DNA of 64,000 bases, from positions 62,001 to 126,000 of the forward strand of contig WHVD01000065.1 of the NCBI GenBank assembly GCA_015178975.1, read 5' to 3'. Source of the DNA: Hysterangium stoloniferum. Lineage: Eukaryota > Basidiomycota > Agaricomycetes > Hysterangiales > Hysterangiaceae. Positions within the stretch are counted from its first letter, which is position 1. Every line of letters starts with the position of its first letter. The translations under genes and the position numbers were made by a program. Shown here piece after piece: positions 33,250 through 45,359 of this stretch. Under the pieces are notes generated by a model. It was given only the letters and a program-made list of their open reading frames with translations, did not search any database and was not told the origin of the DNA.

Positions 33250-33600
33250 CTCCATCCAGCCTCGAGTCCGCTCGGTAGGCCTCAATGCCAATATTTGCCA
33301 AACGTGGATGCCGAAAGTGTCCTACCCTGGTTACGGGACTGGAAAAAAAAATGTGTTAAAATAAATGAAAAGAAATGTGAGAATCATGCATACCCAACCA
33401 GTCGGGAATTAGCAGTAATCCCTTGCACAGATGCCCCATTGCACCCAAGCCGCTGAAAGACGAAGAAAGAAACAACACATTCGTTAGAGTAGACTCCGCT
33501 ATCATAAGACAAAGGACGTACGTTTAGCCATCCAGCGTGCAGCACGTCCTCATAGCAATGTCCCAAAGGCTTGCACAGCAAGCCCGTGGCCTAGGAGACT
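33250..33600 (-). CDS. Putative multi-exon gene piece, unrecognised
   Basis: Minus-strand exons with clean splice signals read LLCKPLGHCYEDVLHAGWLN (exon ending 33522), RLGCNGASVQGITANSRLVG (33394-33452) and, after an intron ending in a long T tract and CAG, VTRVGHFRHPRLANIGIEAY in one frame. The intron at 33453-33521 keeps the frame. No domain is recognised and start and end are unknown. Confidence 0.3.
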
Positions 33601-33774
33601 CTGAAGACACAATACTCACGAAACAGACACAGCTACATGACAGCGAATAGGTAAACTGAGGCAGGAAGGTGAACAACGGCGCACCTTGTTCTCAAAGACA
33701 AGAGCCAGAACCAGCCGAGCCGATCACCCAAGGAAAGTAAATAGGAGGGCAGAAATAATAGAAGAAAAAGGGAA

Positions 33775-33835
33775 GGGAAACGAAAACGAAAGTGAAAATG
33801 AAAACAAAAATGAAAATGAAAAACGAAAATGAAAA
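33775..33835. repeat. GAAAAT-type microsatellite
   Basis: Imperfect hexamer run (GAAAAC/GAAAAT/GAAAGT, about ten copies) just downstream of the stop of the repeat-rich gene. Confidence 0.7.
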
Positions 33836-33871
33836 CTACCCACTACTGGGCTAGTTTGACCTCTGCTTGAG

Positions 33872-36800
33872 TTAGCTCTGCACACGCCTCCGCCTCCCAC
33901 CTTTCCGCCTCTTCGTTGAATGCGATGCGGGCAGGTCGGCTTGTTCCTCCACAGGTTGGTTTCCCGGGGCCCATATCGAGGCCTCCAATCCATCACCATC
34001 AGAGGCAGCTCTATCTATGGATGTGGATGCCATCGGTTTGGCGGTGGCGACAAGCTCCTCCTTGGTCTGCCTCTTCATTGTGTGAAATGTAGCCCAGATG
34101 TCGGCTTGTTCCTCTTTAGTGGGGCATTCCACAGGCTGGTTTCCCGGGGCCCATATCGAGGCCTCCAATCCCTCACCATCAGAGGCAGCTGTATCTATGG
34201 ATGTGGATGCCATCGGTTTGGCGATGGCGGCAAGCTCCCCCTTGGTCTGCCTCTTCATTGCGTGAAATGCATCCCAGATGTCGGCTTGTTCCTCTTTAGC
34301 GGGGTATTCCACGGGTTGGTTTCCCGGGGCCCATATCGAGGCCTCCAATCCCTCACCACCAGAGGCACTTGTATCTATCAATGGGGATGCCATAGGTTTG
34401 GCGGTGGCGGCAAGCTCCTCCTTGGTCTGCCTCTTCATTGCGTGAAATGCACCCCAGATGTCGGCTTGTTCCTCTTTAGCGGGGTATTCCACAGGTTGGT
34501 TTCCCGGGGCCCATATCGAGGCCTCCAATCCCTCACCACCAGAGGCAGTTGTATCTATCGATGGGGATACCATAGGTTTGGCGGTGGCGGCAAGCTCCTC
34601 CTTGGTCTCCCTCTTCATTGCGTGAAATGCAGACCAGATGTCATTGATTTCTTCCTTGGTGGGAAACTCCACAGCCTGGTTTCCCAGGGCCCACATCGAG
34701 GCCTCCGATCCCTCGCCGCCAGAGGCAGTTGTATCTGCGGGTGGAATGTGGTCGGCAGTGGCGGTTGTGCTGGAGGGGGTCGGGTCTACTGCAATGGCAG
34801 TGGTGCCGGATGGGGTCGGTTCTGCTGCCGTCGTGGTGGTAGCGGCTGGGGTGATCTCCTCATCAATGAATATGTCATCCTCGTCATCAATTATGTTCTC
34901 AGAGGCGACCTGCTGCGCTCCGCCAAGTGTGTTGACGCTGTTGGTTGTGGGGTCTGCTGCAGGAGCTGTAGCAGCGGATGGGGTCGGGTCTATTGCAGTG
35001 GTGGTGGTCGCGGATGGGGTCAGGTCTCCTGCAATGGTGGTGGTGCCGGATGGGGTCGGGTCCGCAATGGCGGTGATGCCGGATGGGGTCGGTTCTGCTG
35101 CCGTCGTGGTGGTAGCGGCTGGGGTGATCTCCTCATCAATGAATATGTCATCCTCGTCATCAATTATGTTCTCAGGGGCGACCTGCTGCGCTCCGCCAAG
35201 TGTGTTGACGCTGTTGGTTGTGGGGTCTGCTGCAGGAGCTGTAGCAGCGGATGGGGTCGGGTCTGTTGCAGTGGTGGTGGTCGCGGATGGGGTCAGGTCT
35301 CCTGCAATGGTGGTGGTGCCGGATGGGGTCGGGTCCACAATGGCGGTGATGCCGGATGGGGTCGGGTCTGCTGCCATAGCGGTGGTAGCGGCTGGGGTGA
35401 TCTCTTCATCAATGAATATGTCGTCCTCATCATCATTGATGTTCTCCAGGCCGAGTGTGTCGACGCTGTCGGCTGTGGGGTCTGCTGCAGGAACTGTGGT
35501 CGCGGATGGGGTCGGGTCTGCTGCAGTGGTGGTGGTCGCGGATGGGGTGGGGCCTGCTGCAATGTCGGTGGTTGCAGATGGGGTGGGGCCTGCTGCAGTG
35601 TCGGTGGTCGCGGATGGAGTGGGGCCTGCTGCAGTGTCGGTGGTCGCGGATGGAGTGGGGCCTGCTGCAGTGTCGGTGGTCGCGGATGGGGTGGGGCCTG
35701 CTGCAGTGTCGGTGGTCGCGGATGGGGTGGGGCATGCTGCAGTGTCGGTGGTCGCGGATGGGGGGGGGGGGGCTGCTACAGTGTCGGTGGTCGCGGATGG
35801 GGGGGGGGGGCTGCTGCAGTGTCGGTGGTCGCGGATGGGGGGGGGGGGCTGTTGCAGTGTCGGTGGTCGCGGATGGGGTGGGGCCTGCTGTAGTGTCGGT
35901 GGTCGCGGATGGGGTGGGGTCTGCCGCAGTGTTCTCAGGGGCGCCCTGCTGTGCTCCGCTCAGTGCGTTGATGCTGTCGGCTGTGGCTTGAATGCACGCG
36001 CGGCGACCGGCGATAGGATTGCGGAGCATGGGGACAAGGAGGGGGGAAGGCATCGGATCGTCTGCAAGAGAATATGACCGGTGCGCCGAGACCGTGCAGA
36101 TAAATCCCGAAACTGATTTCAGCAAGTTAAATACAATTGTCGCTGCAATTTTGAGCAACCAAAGCAACATCATTCTTGCGGCCCGTGCCACAAAGCACAA
36201 CACTTGATGGCAAACGTTCCAAATGGGTCTGCGGAGATACGCTACCATAAGTGCTGTAACTACGACACATACGAACGTTGCTGTCATCCTGAATGTGCAG
36301 CTTGTCAATGACCGGGACTAAATGAGGGAATGGGGATATACCTTGAAGTAACCATGGGCAAAGCCTCTGCCTCAAGAGAGCGCCCAACACCGGAGAACAA
36401 ACTGATGACCTGATCTATAACATCTGCGGGCATCGGACTCTGAGCCAGCACGTATTGAATGGCAGGCAAAATCTTCCAGAGAGAACCCCTGACAGGGGCA
36501 AGGCTATGGACATGGTTAGATTACGGGACGGGTTGTCAAATAAACGGATGACTGGCTCACCTTTGATGATAGCAGGTATGTAGCATCAGCTGTGAGGAGA
36601 GAATGCACACGCGGCGAACGGCGATAGGGTTGTGCATCATGAGGATGGGGACAAGGGGGGATGACATGAGGTCGTCTGCAAGAGAATATGACCGGTACGC
36701 TGAGACCGTGCAGATACATCCCAAAACAAACTTCAGCAACTTGAACACAATTGTCGCTGCCATTTTGAGCAACCAAAACAACATCATTCCTGCGGCTCGT

Positions 36801-37711
36801 GCCACAAGGCACAACGCTTTATGGCAAACGTTCCAAATGGGTCTGCGGAGATACACTACCATAAGTGGTGTAACTACGACACATGCGAACGTTGCTGTGA
36901 TCCTGAATGTGCAGCTTGTCAATGACCGGGACATAAATGAGGGAATGGGGATATACCTTGAAGTAACCATGGGGCAAGCCTCTGCCTCAAGGGAGTGTTC
37001 AACACCGGAGAACAAACTGATGACCTGATCTATAACATCTGCGGGCATCGGACTCTGAGCCAGCATGTATGGGATGGCAGGCAACATCTTCCAGAGAGAA
37101 CCTTTGACAGGGGCAAGGCTATGGACATGGTTAGATTACAGGATGGGCTGTTAAATAAACGGATGACTGGCTCACCTTTGATGATAGCAGGAACGTAACA
37201 TCAGCTGTGAGGAGACACTGACAGGCAACAAGTTGACAAAAATGTTGGCGTGATATGGCTCAATCTTCGCTCCTATCATAACCTTGAAAAGCGCCATGAA
37301 TTTTGAGGAAGAAGACACATCCGCTACAGGCGCAGGAAGCAGCGATGGACCGAAGATCTTTTCCGCCACAAAGCTGAGAAACTTCAGAATGCTCCACTGA
37401 TGGAGTGGGAACCAAGAAACCACAAGTAACATGTGAAGGCAATATTCGCACATATTAACGTAGGAGGTAATGGAAACAGCGAGAGCGTGTGTTGCAAAGC
37501 GACGGAGGTGGGCAATGAGTTCTGCAGGTTGAGGGTAATGGGAAAGTCGCGGAATACTATACGAGGGACATTAAGGTTATGTGTGGAGACGAGGAAAATG
37601 AACTTACAATGTGCCATGGACAAGTATTTTGACGGTATAGATGACTCCCAGAAGGAGAATAACAACATTGGCCAAAGGACCAATGTTGCGAGCCATAGCT
37701 TTGATGACCAT
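33872..37711 (-). CDS. Multi-exon membrane protein with acidic and Thr/Pro tandem repeats
   Basis: A likely host gene on the minus strand. A start at 37711 gives MVIKAMARNIGPLANVVILL and a membrane helix; the intron 37557-37607 then joins in frame to FIPRLSHYPQPAELIAHLRR and further hydrophobic segments (CEYCLHMLLVVSWFPLHQW). Downstream, an exon set is present twice in tandem, each with TATFVCVVVTALMVAYLRR and MLLWLLKIAATIVFNLL helices. The C-terminal part is soluble: 12-residue PTPSATTDTTAG units, an acidic NIIDDEDDIFIDEEI block seen three times, five 60-residue units (QADIWGAFHAMKRQTKEELA) and a basic tail KRRKGGRRRR before the stop at 33872. Some exon phases are unresolved and homopolymer C runs shift the frame within the repeats. 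No family is recognised. Confidence 0.5.
33953..34740 (-). repeat. 180-bp coding tandem repeat, five copies
   Basis: TTCCCGGGGCCCATATCGAG (or a near match) recurs at 33960, 34140, 34320, 34500 and 34680, an exact 180-bp spacing, that is 60 codons. Spacing stays a multiple of three although bases differ between units, which supports selection on the minus-strand protein. Confidence 0.85.
35480..35930 (-). repeat. 36-bp coding tandem repeat with G runs
   Basis: About twelve copies of a 36-bp unit (on the plus strand, GTGTCGGTGGTCGCGGATGG followed by GGTGGGGCCTGCTGCA), encoding 12-residue PTPSATTDTTAG units on the minus strand. Three units contain long G runs (around 35760, 35801 and 35837) that change length and so the frame. 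Confidence 0.8.
35991..37205 (-). repeat. 0.6-kb tandem exon duplication
   Basis: 35991-36600 and 36601-37205 align end to end with only scattered substitutions (both begin AATGCAC.CGCGGCGA and contain GAGAATATGACCGGT and CAGCTTGTCAATGACCGGGAC). Each unit carries the same membrane-helix exon of the minus-strand gene. A third partial boundary (CAGCTGTGAGGAGA) occurs at 37200. Confidence 0.85.
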
Positions 37712-37993
37712 GGCGTTGATTTTGGAAGGTTGTAAAATTTTAGTCGTTGAGGTTGAGAGCAAGGTTGAGTTGCGAGTGGACTATGATCTCCGACAAATCA
37801 ATAAGTCGATCTTCCCGGGCGTCTAATGTGGCGTTGGTCAATTGAATCACCGCATAGTTTGCTGTTAAGGATCCACGAATGGGAATTGGTATTAAGCCTG
37901 GCGGATGTCCGACGGAGCGTTGACGGGTGGACAACCAACCATATGAGAATACCTGACAAGTTGTATAGAAGATCGCCGTTTGCTTTGTACCCG

Positions 37994-38306
37994 TACTCCC
38001 TCTCACTGTTAATTGTCTTCCTGATGTGACACATTCATAAATAATGGGTCTATTCCAGTCAGGCTCACGCAATTAAGAGGGGTGAGCTTGCATTTCGAAA
38101 GTCACGCCTTGGCTACATTTTTGCATGCACGGACAGCCCCACGTCGTGCTTGAGACCCTAGCGAGAGCAATAGGGAGATTGAGAATCGCGTTTCCAATGA
38201 ACGCTATTACAGAAAAAGTGCCGACATGCCCTATTCGTGCTTATCTCGTGTGACCCCAAGTGATCCCTTGGTTTGACGGTATACAATCAGATCATCCATT
38301 ACATCC
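37994..38306. repeat. Direct repeat R4, copy 1
   Basis: Matches 41866-42132 with indels: TACTCCCTCTCAC, ACATTCATAAATAATGGGTC, TGCATTTCGAAAGTCACGCC, AATCAGATCATCCATTACAT. The two copies flank the GMC oxidoreductase. It may be the end of an unclassified mobile element. Confidence 0.7.
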
Positions 38307-39353
38307 ATGTGCTTCAGACTGGAAACCAAAGTGGCGAATTCCTCGTCTGAAATTACAGAGGGTCCCACTCCGAGGCGATATTCCAAAAGTATGTAACGAA
38401 AATTCTTTATATGGCAAAACGTTGTTGAAATTGTTGAAAGTCTGAGGTAAAGGAGCAGCGGAGTCAACGGTAAGATTATGGAGGGCGATAAGGGACAACG
38501 TTGTGTGGCTGGGCGATAATAGGGCCATAGCTTACTAACTAATTGGTACCCACCTCTAGAGGCTGGCACTTTAAGAGACCTATCCAGCATTCCTCCAGCG
38601 TCACAAAAGACATCACTCATCGGCCAACCCGTCCCGAATCCCGAATTTAACACAGCAACTCACCACAACAGCCGCAACGGTATCGCAAGCAGAGATTGCG
38701 CTCCACTCCTGTCACATATGCATAAATAATATTGTAAAGTAATAGGATGTATGGCTATCCGATACAAACGGGGTGACTTTGTTGACACACAGTTGGCGAT
38801 TAATTTCCCTCCATCGGGCAGACATCATTTGAGGTGTGCTACCTTTGAACGACGGCAGACATTCTGTGACAGAATTTGAAACACACCCTGTTTCAGGCGA
38901 CCAGGAAGGATGATAGACAAACATCAGACGCGTTGCATCACGTGATTATGCAAGCCAATGGCTATTTCCCGAGCCCAAGCGGGTAACTTACTAATTCAGA
39001 TCCTACCTGTAGACAGTCCATTTATTCATTATCTTTTACTAAGAAGGACTAGTACATGTAAGGAATGTCGAGTCTGGTGTTGACCCTGATCGAGCCATTC
39101 TTCATGAAACTCAATTCTTCGCTCGATGTGGCTTTCCATAGCCTCCCATTGATTCTATAGGCGTAATCACTCGATTGCACTTTCCCTTAATTGGCCTTCT
39201 TATGTAAGCCCATCTCATAACCCGCTGAACACCTCCCTACTGCGCCAGGGCGAGGCGCACTAGTCCCTGTACAGGCCAGTTCTCTATTTGAAATTTTGCG
39301 AAGATCGATCCCTCGAAGTGCGATGCTGGTGTGGGAAGATGACTAGTACTGAC
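38307..39353. other. Upstream region of the GMC gene, no gene recognised
   Basis: Minus-strand ORFs at 38231-38653 and 38712-38924 show no motif. Nothing else is supported. Confidence 0.25.
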
Positions 39354-39360
39354 TATAAAG
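39354..39360 (+). promoter_or_regulatory. TATA-like box of the GMC gene
   Basis: TATAAAG lies 53 bp upstream of the ATG at 39407, a plausible core promoter for the oxidoreductase. Confidence 0.4.
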
Positions 39361-39406
39361 TGCTTGCTAGTGGTTAGTGTTTTGAGACCTTCGACATCGA
39401 AATACC

Positions 39407-41820
39407 ATGGGTATCACCTTGTCAAAGAACGCTATTGGCTCCGATCCTTCCCTGGTTGGCACTCGAAGCGATCCAAAGGACTCTTATCGAGCACCATCCC
39501 AGTGGAAGACTTACGACTATGTAATTGTAGGAGGTGGTCAGTTGTTGGGCATAGAAATAATTTATCCCGCTCATTCGTTTGTCAAGGAACTGCTGGATGC
39601 GTTTTGGCATCACGTTTATCAGAAAATCCAAATGCGACGGTACTTCTTGTGGAGGCAGGACAGAGGTGAACTTTGCGTTTAATGCCTGAAAATGATAAAC
39701 ATAAATAATATCTGACCTACACACAGTCACAAACGAACATTCTTTACGAAATTTCCTATGGGGTTTGCTAAATTGCTGAAAACAAAGGCTGATTGGGAAT
39801 ATTATTCAGCGTGCGTTCGTTAGCGTGCGTCACAATAAGTCACGCCGTCTAATATGGAAGTAACAGTCCGCAAGAAAATCTGAATAATCGTCAAGTTTAT
39901 ATGCCCCGAGGAAAGATACTTGGAGGAACCAGGTATGTCTTGCGTCATGCGTTACGACCTTCACGCTGTGAATATAGACCATATTAACCATCATCAAGTT
40001 CGCTCAACGCGTGTATTTACCACCGTTGCTCCCCCCAAGGTTGTACTGCATAATTCATTCATTTACCAACGTTTTACCCCGCATCGTCTGAGATTACTTT
40101 ACAGATTTTAATTCGTGGGCTGCAAATGGTGCAGAAGGTTGGAGTTGTGATGAACTTCATCCGTGCGTGTCGTGTATATCACTGATGCCAAACTCTGACA
40201 GATTATGTGGTCATGAAGTCTGAAGGATATGCCGCCAGCGCCTCAAAACCCGACGTAAAGCTGAAAGATCATGGTTTTAATGGCCCTTGGAAAACAAGCG
40301 AACCGGATGTCGCCGTATGGTTTTAGATATTTTGGTCTGATTGCAAGTTGTTATCTGATTCCAGAATTATATAGCCTCTACACCATGTTATTATGGAAGC
40401 CTGCGCAGTATTAGGCATTCGGTGGAGCCCGTAAGCAGTAATAGCAGAACTCAGACTCGAGATTATATTTTTTGTACAGAGACTTGAACACGCCAAATGG
40501 AACCCTGGGTGCCAGCTCTTTCACCGCTTTCATTGATACAAAAGGCCGCCGTACGTCGCCCTATAATTTCTTTCCCAAGCTGTTGTATTAAAAGTTTTTT
40601 TAGGAAGCTCTTCTGCAACTGCATATCTTACTCCTGATGTCCTCTCAAGACGGAATCTCACGATCATAGTAAAGTCACGTGTCGACATGATATTATTCGA
40701 CACCAATACCTCCATCTCACGGCCTCGGGCCATCGGGGTTGAATTCTCCCAAGCCCGCAACTCGCCTCGGTACCGTGTTCATGCTAGGAATGAAATCATC
40801 ATCTGTGCTGGGGCTTTCAATACCCCACAAGTCTTGCTTTTATCTGGGATCGGGCCGGCTGCAGACTTAGAGGAAAAGGGAATTGAAGTGATCAAAAATC
40901 TCCCTGCCGTTGGCCAGAATCTCTTCGACGTCAGTCTTCTTTCAAGCGTTCTTCTTTTGAATCTTAAACGGACTCATTCTGATACATCATGATTAGCATC
41001 AATCGTGTGGAGCGTTATGTGTACGGACCAAGGCAGCATTTAGCTGGGATTACCTCGCAAAGCCCTTACCCGGAGTGTTTGCGTTGGTTCAATGGTTTTT
41101 AAAACATAAAAGACCCATTGACAAGCTTACCCTGCCAGGGAGGGGCGTTCTTCAGGTCGGATAATCCATCGTATGTACAAGTTCATAACCGCGATTTTTT
41201 GCACATGTGACATTGTGATCATACTTTTCTCATCTAACAGTAGAATATCTTTTGAATCCAACAAGAACGAGGGTGATCAAGACATCCAGATCGCTGATTT
41301 GACTTCGGGTCCCAAGTCACCAGATATCGAATTCATGTGGTGTATGACTCTCCCCGAGTTACATTCCCAAAACTGGCACACTGACGTCATTCTAGTTCCA
41401 GTTTTAGTAGTCAACAACGGATTTTCAGCGGCTCCAGCAAACGTGCAGGGCATGATAATCGTGAGGTTTCATTAGCAGACTTGATATTAAACTTCATCTT
41501 GTACACAGAGCGCACTTGCGCTGAAACCCGAGAGTGCAGGTCGGGTTTTTTTGAAAACAACCAGTGTCTGGGATAAGCCCATAATCCACTCGAAGTAGGT
41601 CCGAGGGTTTTAGTGTCCCTTGTCACCTTGACGTTTAAATCTCTACAGCTTCTTCTCGTCAGAGAACGACATGAAGCTCATCATCCGTGCTACACAGCTT
41701 CTCCTGAAACTAATCAAGACTGAGCCTCTTGCCTCCATTGTGGAATCGACACCTCTACCTGGCAAATCTTACGACTTTTTATGGCCAGGGAATGTTTCTG
41801 ACCCTGACGAAGTGAATATG
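39407..41820 (+). CDS. GMC oxidoreductase, 3'-truncated
   Basis: An FAD-dependent glucose-methanol-choline family enzyme of the kind mushrooms use for aryl-alcohol or sugar oxidation. The start gives MGITLSKNAIGSDPSLVGTR, then YDYVIVGGG joined over intron 39537-39586 to TAGCVLASRLSENPNATVLL and VEAG, the ADP-binding motif. Further exons give the flavin-binding signature MPRGKILGGT with SSLNA, NSWAANGAEGWSC, the second GMC signature GAFNTPQVLLLSGIG, and AFSWDYLAKPLPG. About ten short introns fit. Coding ends at NVSDPDEV (about 41815), before the C-terminal catalytic His region, and meets a direct repeat at 41866. One phase mismatch near 40200 and the missing C-terminus make a functional enzyme unlikely. 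Confidence 0.8.
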
Positions 41821-41865
41821 CCATAACATTATCATCTCATCATTTTATGTAGCCGGTTACTCCCT

Positions 41866-42132
41866 TACTCCCTCTCACACATTCATAAATAATGGGTCTA
41901 TTCCAGTCCGGCTCACGCGATTAAGAGAGGTGAGCTTGCATTTCGAAAGTCACGCCTTCGCTACATTTTCACATGCATGGACAGCCCCACGTCGAGATGA
42001 ATAGGGAGATTGAGAATCGTGTTTCCAAGCGCTACAAGCGTGTCGTATGAACGCTTTCGTGCTTATCTCGTCTCTTGTGACCCCACGTGACCCCTTGGTT
42101 TGACGTATACAATCAGATCATCCATTACATCC
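41866..42132. repeat. Direct repeat R4, copy 2
   Basis: Second copy of the repeat at 37994-38306, same orientation, lacking about 24 bp near its start and differing in the middle. It begins where the GMC coding sequence is lost. Confidence 0.7.
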
Positions 42133-42724
42133 GGAGATAAGGATAAGGATAGTAAGGTTCCTCCTTGTGCCCATCCGCGTCCAGTTCTGGTACGTACTCG
42201 GGACGAGAATCGACGGCACTGTGAATGTAATGTTGACAGCTGGTGAGAGGATGATGCTTCCCACATTGCCGAAAGCGTTGAGATGTCCAGAAAATGTCCT
42301 TTCCCAGCATTCCCTTGCTGCACTGTTTCTTCCTTCCGTGAATGGCATATCCAGTAAGGATGTTAGTATAGGTTCAGGGCAAGCTAAATAAACATGTCGT
42401 GGTCCGACTTTTTATCGCAGATCCTAGTCACTACCAGTTACATATTAGAAGCATTGTGCTTCGATTCTCTCCTTGCCATACATTACTCGAGCAAGTTTCG
42501 ATATTCTGCACTTGCGGTTAATCGCTCCAAAATAGAACAGATTCTGCTAATGGTCTATGTATGGTCTAAATATCCTGAGCTTGAACACTAGTTCCTTGTC
42601 ACGGTGTTTCATTTTTTTCTATTTCTGATCTGTGTATATTTCTTCACTAAGCATTGAATCTCACTAGAGTAGCATATCAGAGGGAATGGTCATAATAAAA
42701 GCTCTCATTCGCTTGTGAATGGGG
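42133..42724. other. Spacer, no gene recognised
   Basis: Short ORFs only. Confidence 0.2.
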
Positions 42725-45359
42725 TCAATCATTCTCCTCAGAGGAATCAGCGAATGGTCCTGCCATTATACGCTCATCAAGCTCATCAGTCTGGAAGTCA
42801 CTCTCCATTTCCAAGTCTGGTTTCGACGACTTCACCCATCTAAAGGACTCTGTCGTCCAGTCCGGCTTCATCTGCAGAACAGCGTCGAGGTGATCCTCAT
42901 TCGGTCTAGGATGTTCCTCCAGCAGAGAGTCAGAGGCAAGAAGGCCTTTGTAAATATGGCGTTGGTTGCGTGGGATGACTCTGTAAACGCTCTCCGAACA
43001 GCCCGTTACCAAAAAAGAATAGCGAGGGTGTGTTACACGTTTAGCCTTCTTTGCCTGGCGAGGAAGTGGTTTTCACTCATTATTCTCTTTTACAGTAATC
43101 TTAGGCGTTCCCTGTACCGGGGCTGAATAGCCTATCGATTTTGGCTTCGCGAATGGGGGCTGCCGTTTCAGGCCAAGCTCCATGATGATTGTAATATACG
43201 GTCGAGAATTTTGCTCTCGGTTTCCGGATGTGAAGTAGTGTAGTGCCGAGGCACTCATATTCGCAGCTTGGACCTTGTCGCGAATGTTGAGCTGTATCAA
43301 GATAGCAGACATGTCAAAACGACTCAAGGTCTGTCTGTGATCGTACAAAACAGGGATAACAAAGTCGATGTCGTCTTCATAATCATGGCACTGAATAGCC
43401 ATACCACGACATATGGCCATCCATCCTGCGTTGTCATTGATGAAACTTGAATCTTCCCCTTTTCCCCAGTGTGTAAAGTATACCACTGCATTTTGGAAGG
43501 CTTCCTTTAGTGTTGCACCATGGGTATTATCGGGTGTCGCGTCACAAAACATCTTCTCATAACTTTCAGGGAATAGCGAGGCAAGGAAATCAATGACCGG
43601 AATAGCGGTGCTGAAGTGGATAGGTCTTATTCTATCTCTTACGGACTTTTGAATAACGGGCGGCATCAAACGCCTGTATCAGTAGTAGTCCTCCAACGAG
43701 CTCACCCCGTGTGCCCCGGGTAATCCAGCGACCCGACAAGCACCACGAGAGATTTTTTGCCGTTTCGAAATCGTCCGACGCCATGATCCGAGCAGTAGCC
43801 TCAGCCAGGATCGGTTCCGATGGAGCACCCGCCCGCAAATACTCCCGGTGAGCCGGAACAGAGTACGCCACATGCATATGCCCAACTACCAATTCTGTCT
43901 CTATCCAGAGCGCTGCCGCACGTTTGGGTTCGAAGTCTAACAGTAAACGCCTGGCTAAGACAGCAATTTCTGCTCGGAGGGAAAGCGTAGAAAGGTCGTC
44001 GCTGCAAATGAGCTTAGATTGCGCGAAGTCAATGATGTAGTTTTGGACCATACGGTCCCCCACTTCCCAGCGTGTCCAGAATCTGTTATTCGTTAACCAG
44101 CAATACAAACGATGTATAGCCAATTAAAACGTACAACGGCCGTCCAAACCGAACCATAAATTCGGGTCGACAGACATCTTCAATCATATGCGTCCCCTCA
44201 ACCACAATGTGCTCTGTCTTCCAAAGATCGAATGGGAGCTCGACGACAGGCGGGTGTAAATGAGTGCAAGCTGGCCAGTGGCGGGAGTTGGAAGGTGGAC
44301 AATTGGCGATATCAAAGGTAGTAGATAGAAAAAGAGCTACGAGTTTCACTTGATCGTCAGGCTTTTCTCCACCGCGCAAGTTATTGAGGGCCCAACAAAG
44401 AGTTTGATACGCAGTAGCGGTGTCGTTGCTTGCTAACCCCTGCTTGGTTCTATCTGTGACGTTCTGTGTCGTCAGCCCATGGCTCTCGTCAAAATAAAGC
44501 ACCACGTCCACTTCCGCTGGATGATTGGGAGGAGTTATGGTTGGAGTGTTCCCTGCCCTCCTAACTTTGACGATCAACTTCTGAGCGGCATTCAGTGCCT
44601 TTTGGGCAGCCTTGCTCAGGTATTGACTTGCCATTCCAAACGTCTCTATGTTCGTCCATAGATGATATGTCAAAGTTGATTGGGGTGAGAAGTAACGTTA
44701 AATGGACTAACCCCCTTTACCAAATGACGAGTCTTGTACCATTGTCTAAATAGGGGCCTGAGAAAAGCTTTCACGTCGTGGAAAAAAAAAAAGAGTCTCA
44801 CAATATTGCGTATGCGAACGACCTCGTTATATATCTCCGTACGTTTGCTTTGCTTATTCAAGTGTTCACGCCATTCTGAAGCGAAATTTGTTCTATCTTT
44901 GTGAGTTGGCCATTCGCGGATTATCTCATAAATGTGGGTGAATATGACCTCCAAAAATAAAAGGTAGCGACCTCTGAGGTAATTTTCCGAGTCAAGGTGA
45001 TTGTTTATTGATAGATAATCGCGAATCTGGTCATCAGCGGGAGGATAACCTGGTAAAAATAGAGGTAAGAAAGACTATGGCAATATGTAACATGGAGAAG
45101 CCAACCTGATGTATCAGTCTTCGATCTCAAATTAAATGGAAATGTAAATACTATGGTCGCAAGTTGATCAACCGCGAGATTTTCCTGTTCCCGAACTCTG
45201 TACTTTGGGTACAAAATTAGAATACGAAAGGTTCAAGTCGGCGACGATATCGTCCAATGCGCGTTTCAATAGGACATGGTGTCGACCACGGTAAGGTTGC
45301 TTCCATGCACTTTTAGTCGCTGAAATGATCGAACTAAGCCTTGCCAACGGTGGAAGCAA
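42725..45359 (-). CDS. P-loop-like protein of a mushroom-specific family, probably not intact
   Basis: A long minus-strand gene of several exons. It starts MLPPLARLSSIISATKSAWK, and near residue 57 has VQSSGTGKSR, a P-loop-like nucleotide-binding motif. Next come YPPADDQIRDYLSI (joined over a clean intron), LLFLEVIFTHIYEIIREWPT, ASQYLSKAAQKALNAAQKLI, a VDVVLYFDESHGLT segment whose DE could act as Walker B, and a C-terminal region (FVIPVLYDHRQTLSRFDMSA, DHLDAVLQMKPDWTTESFRW). I know this architecture from large Agaricomycete families with an NTPase core, some annotated as Crinkler-related, but this assignment is uncertain. The copy seems interrupted. Confidence 0.5.

Noticed and set aside
33920-36077. 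Very long plus-strand ORFs (657 and 479 codons) over the tandem repeats
   Set aside because: They are Gly/Cys/Val-rich mirror readings of the minus-strand Thr/Pro/Ala repeats. The minus-strand protein has mixed, natural composition, a membrane N-terminus and intron-joined exons.
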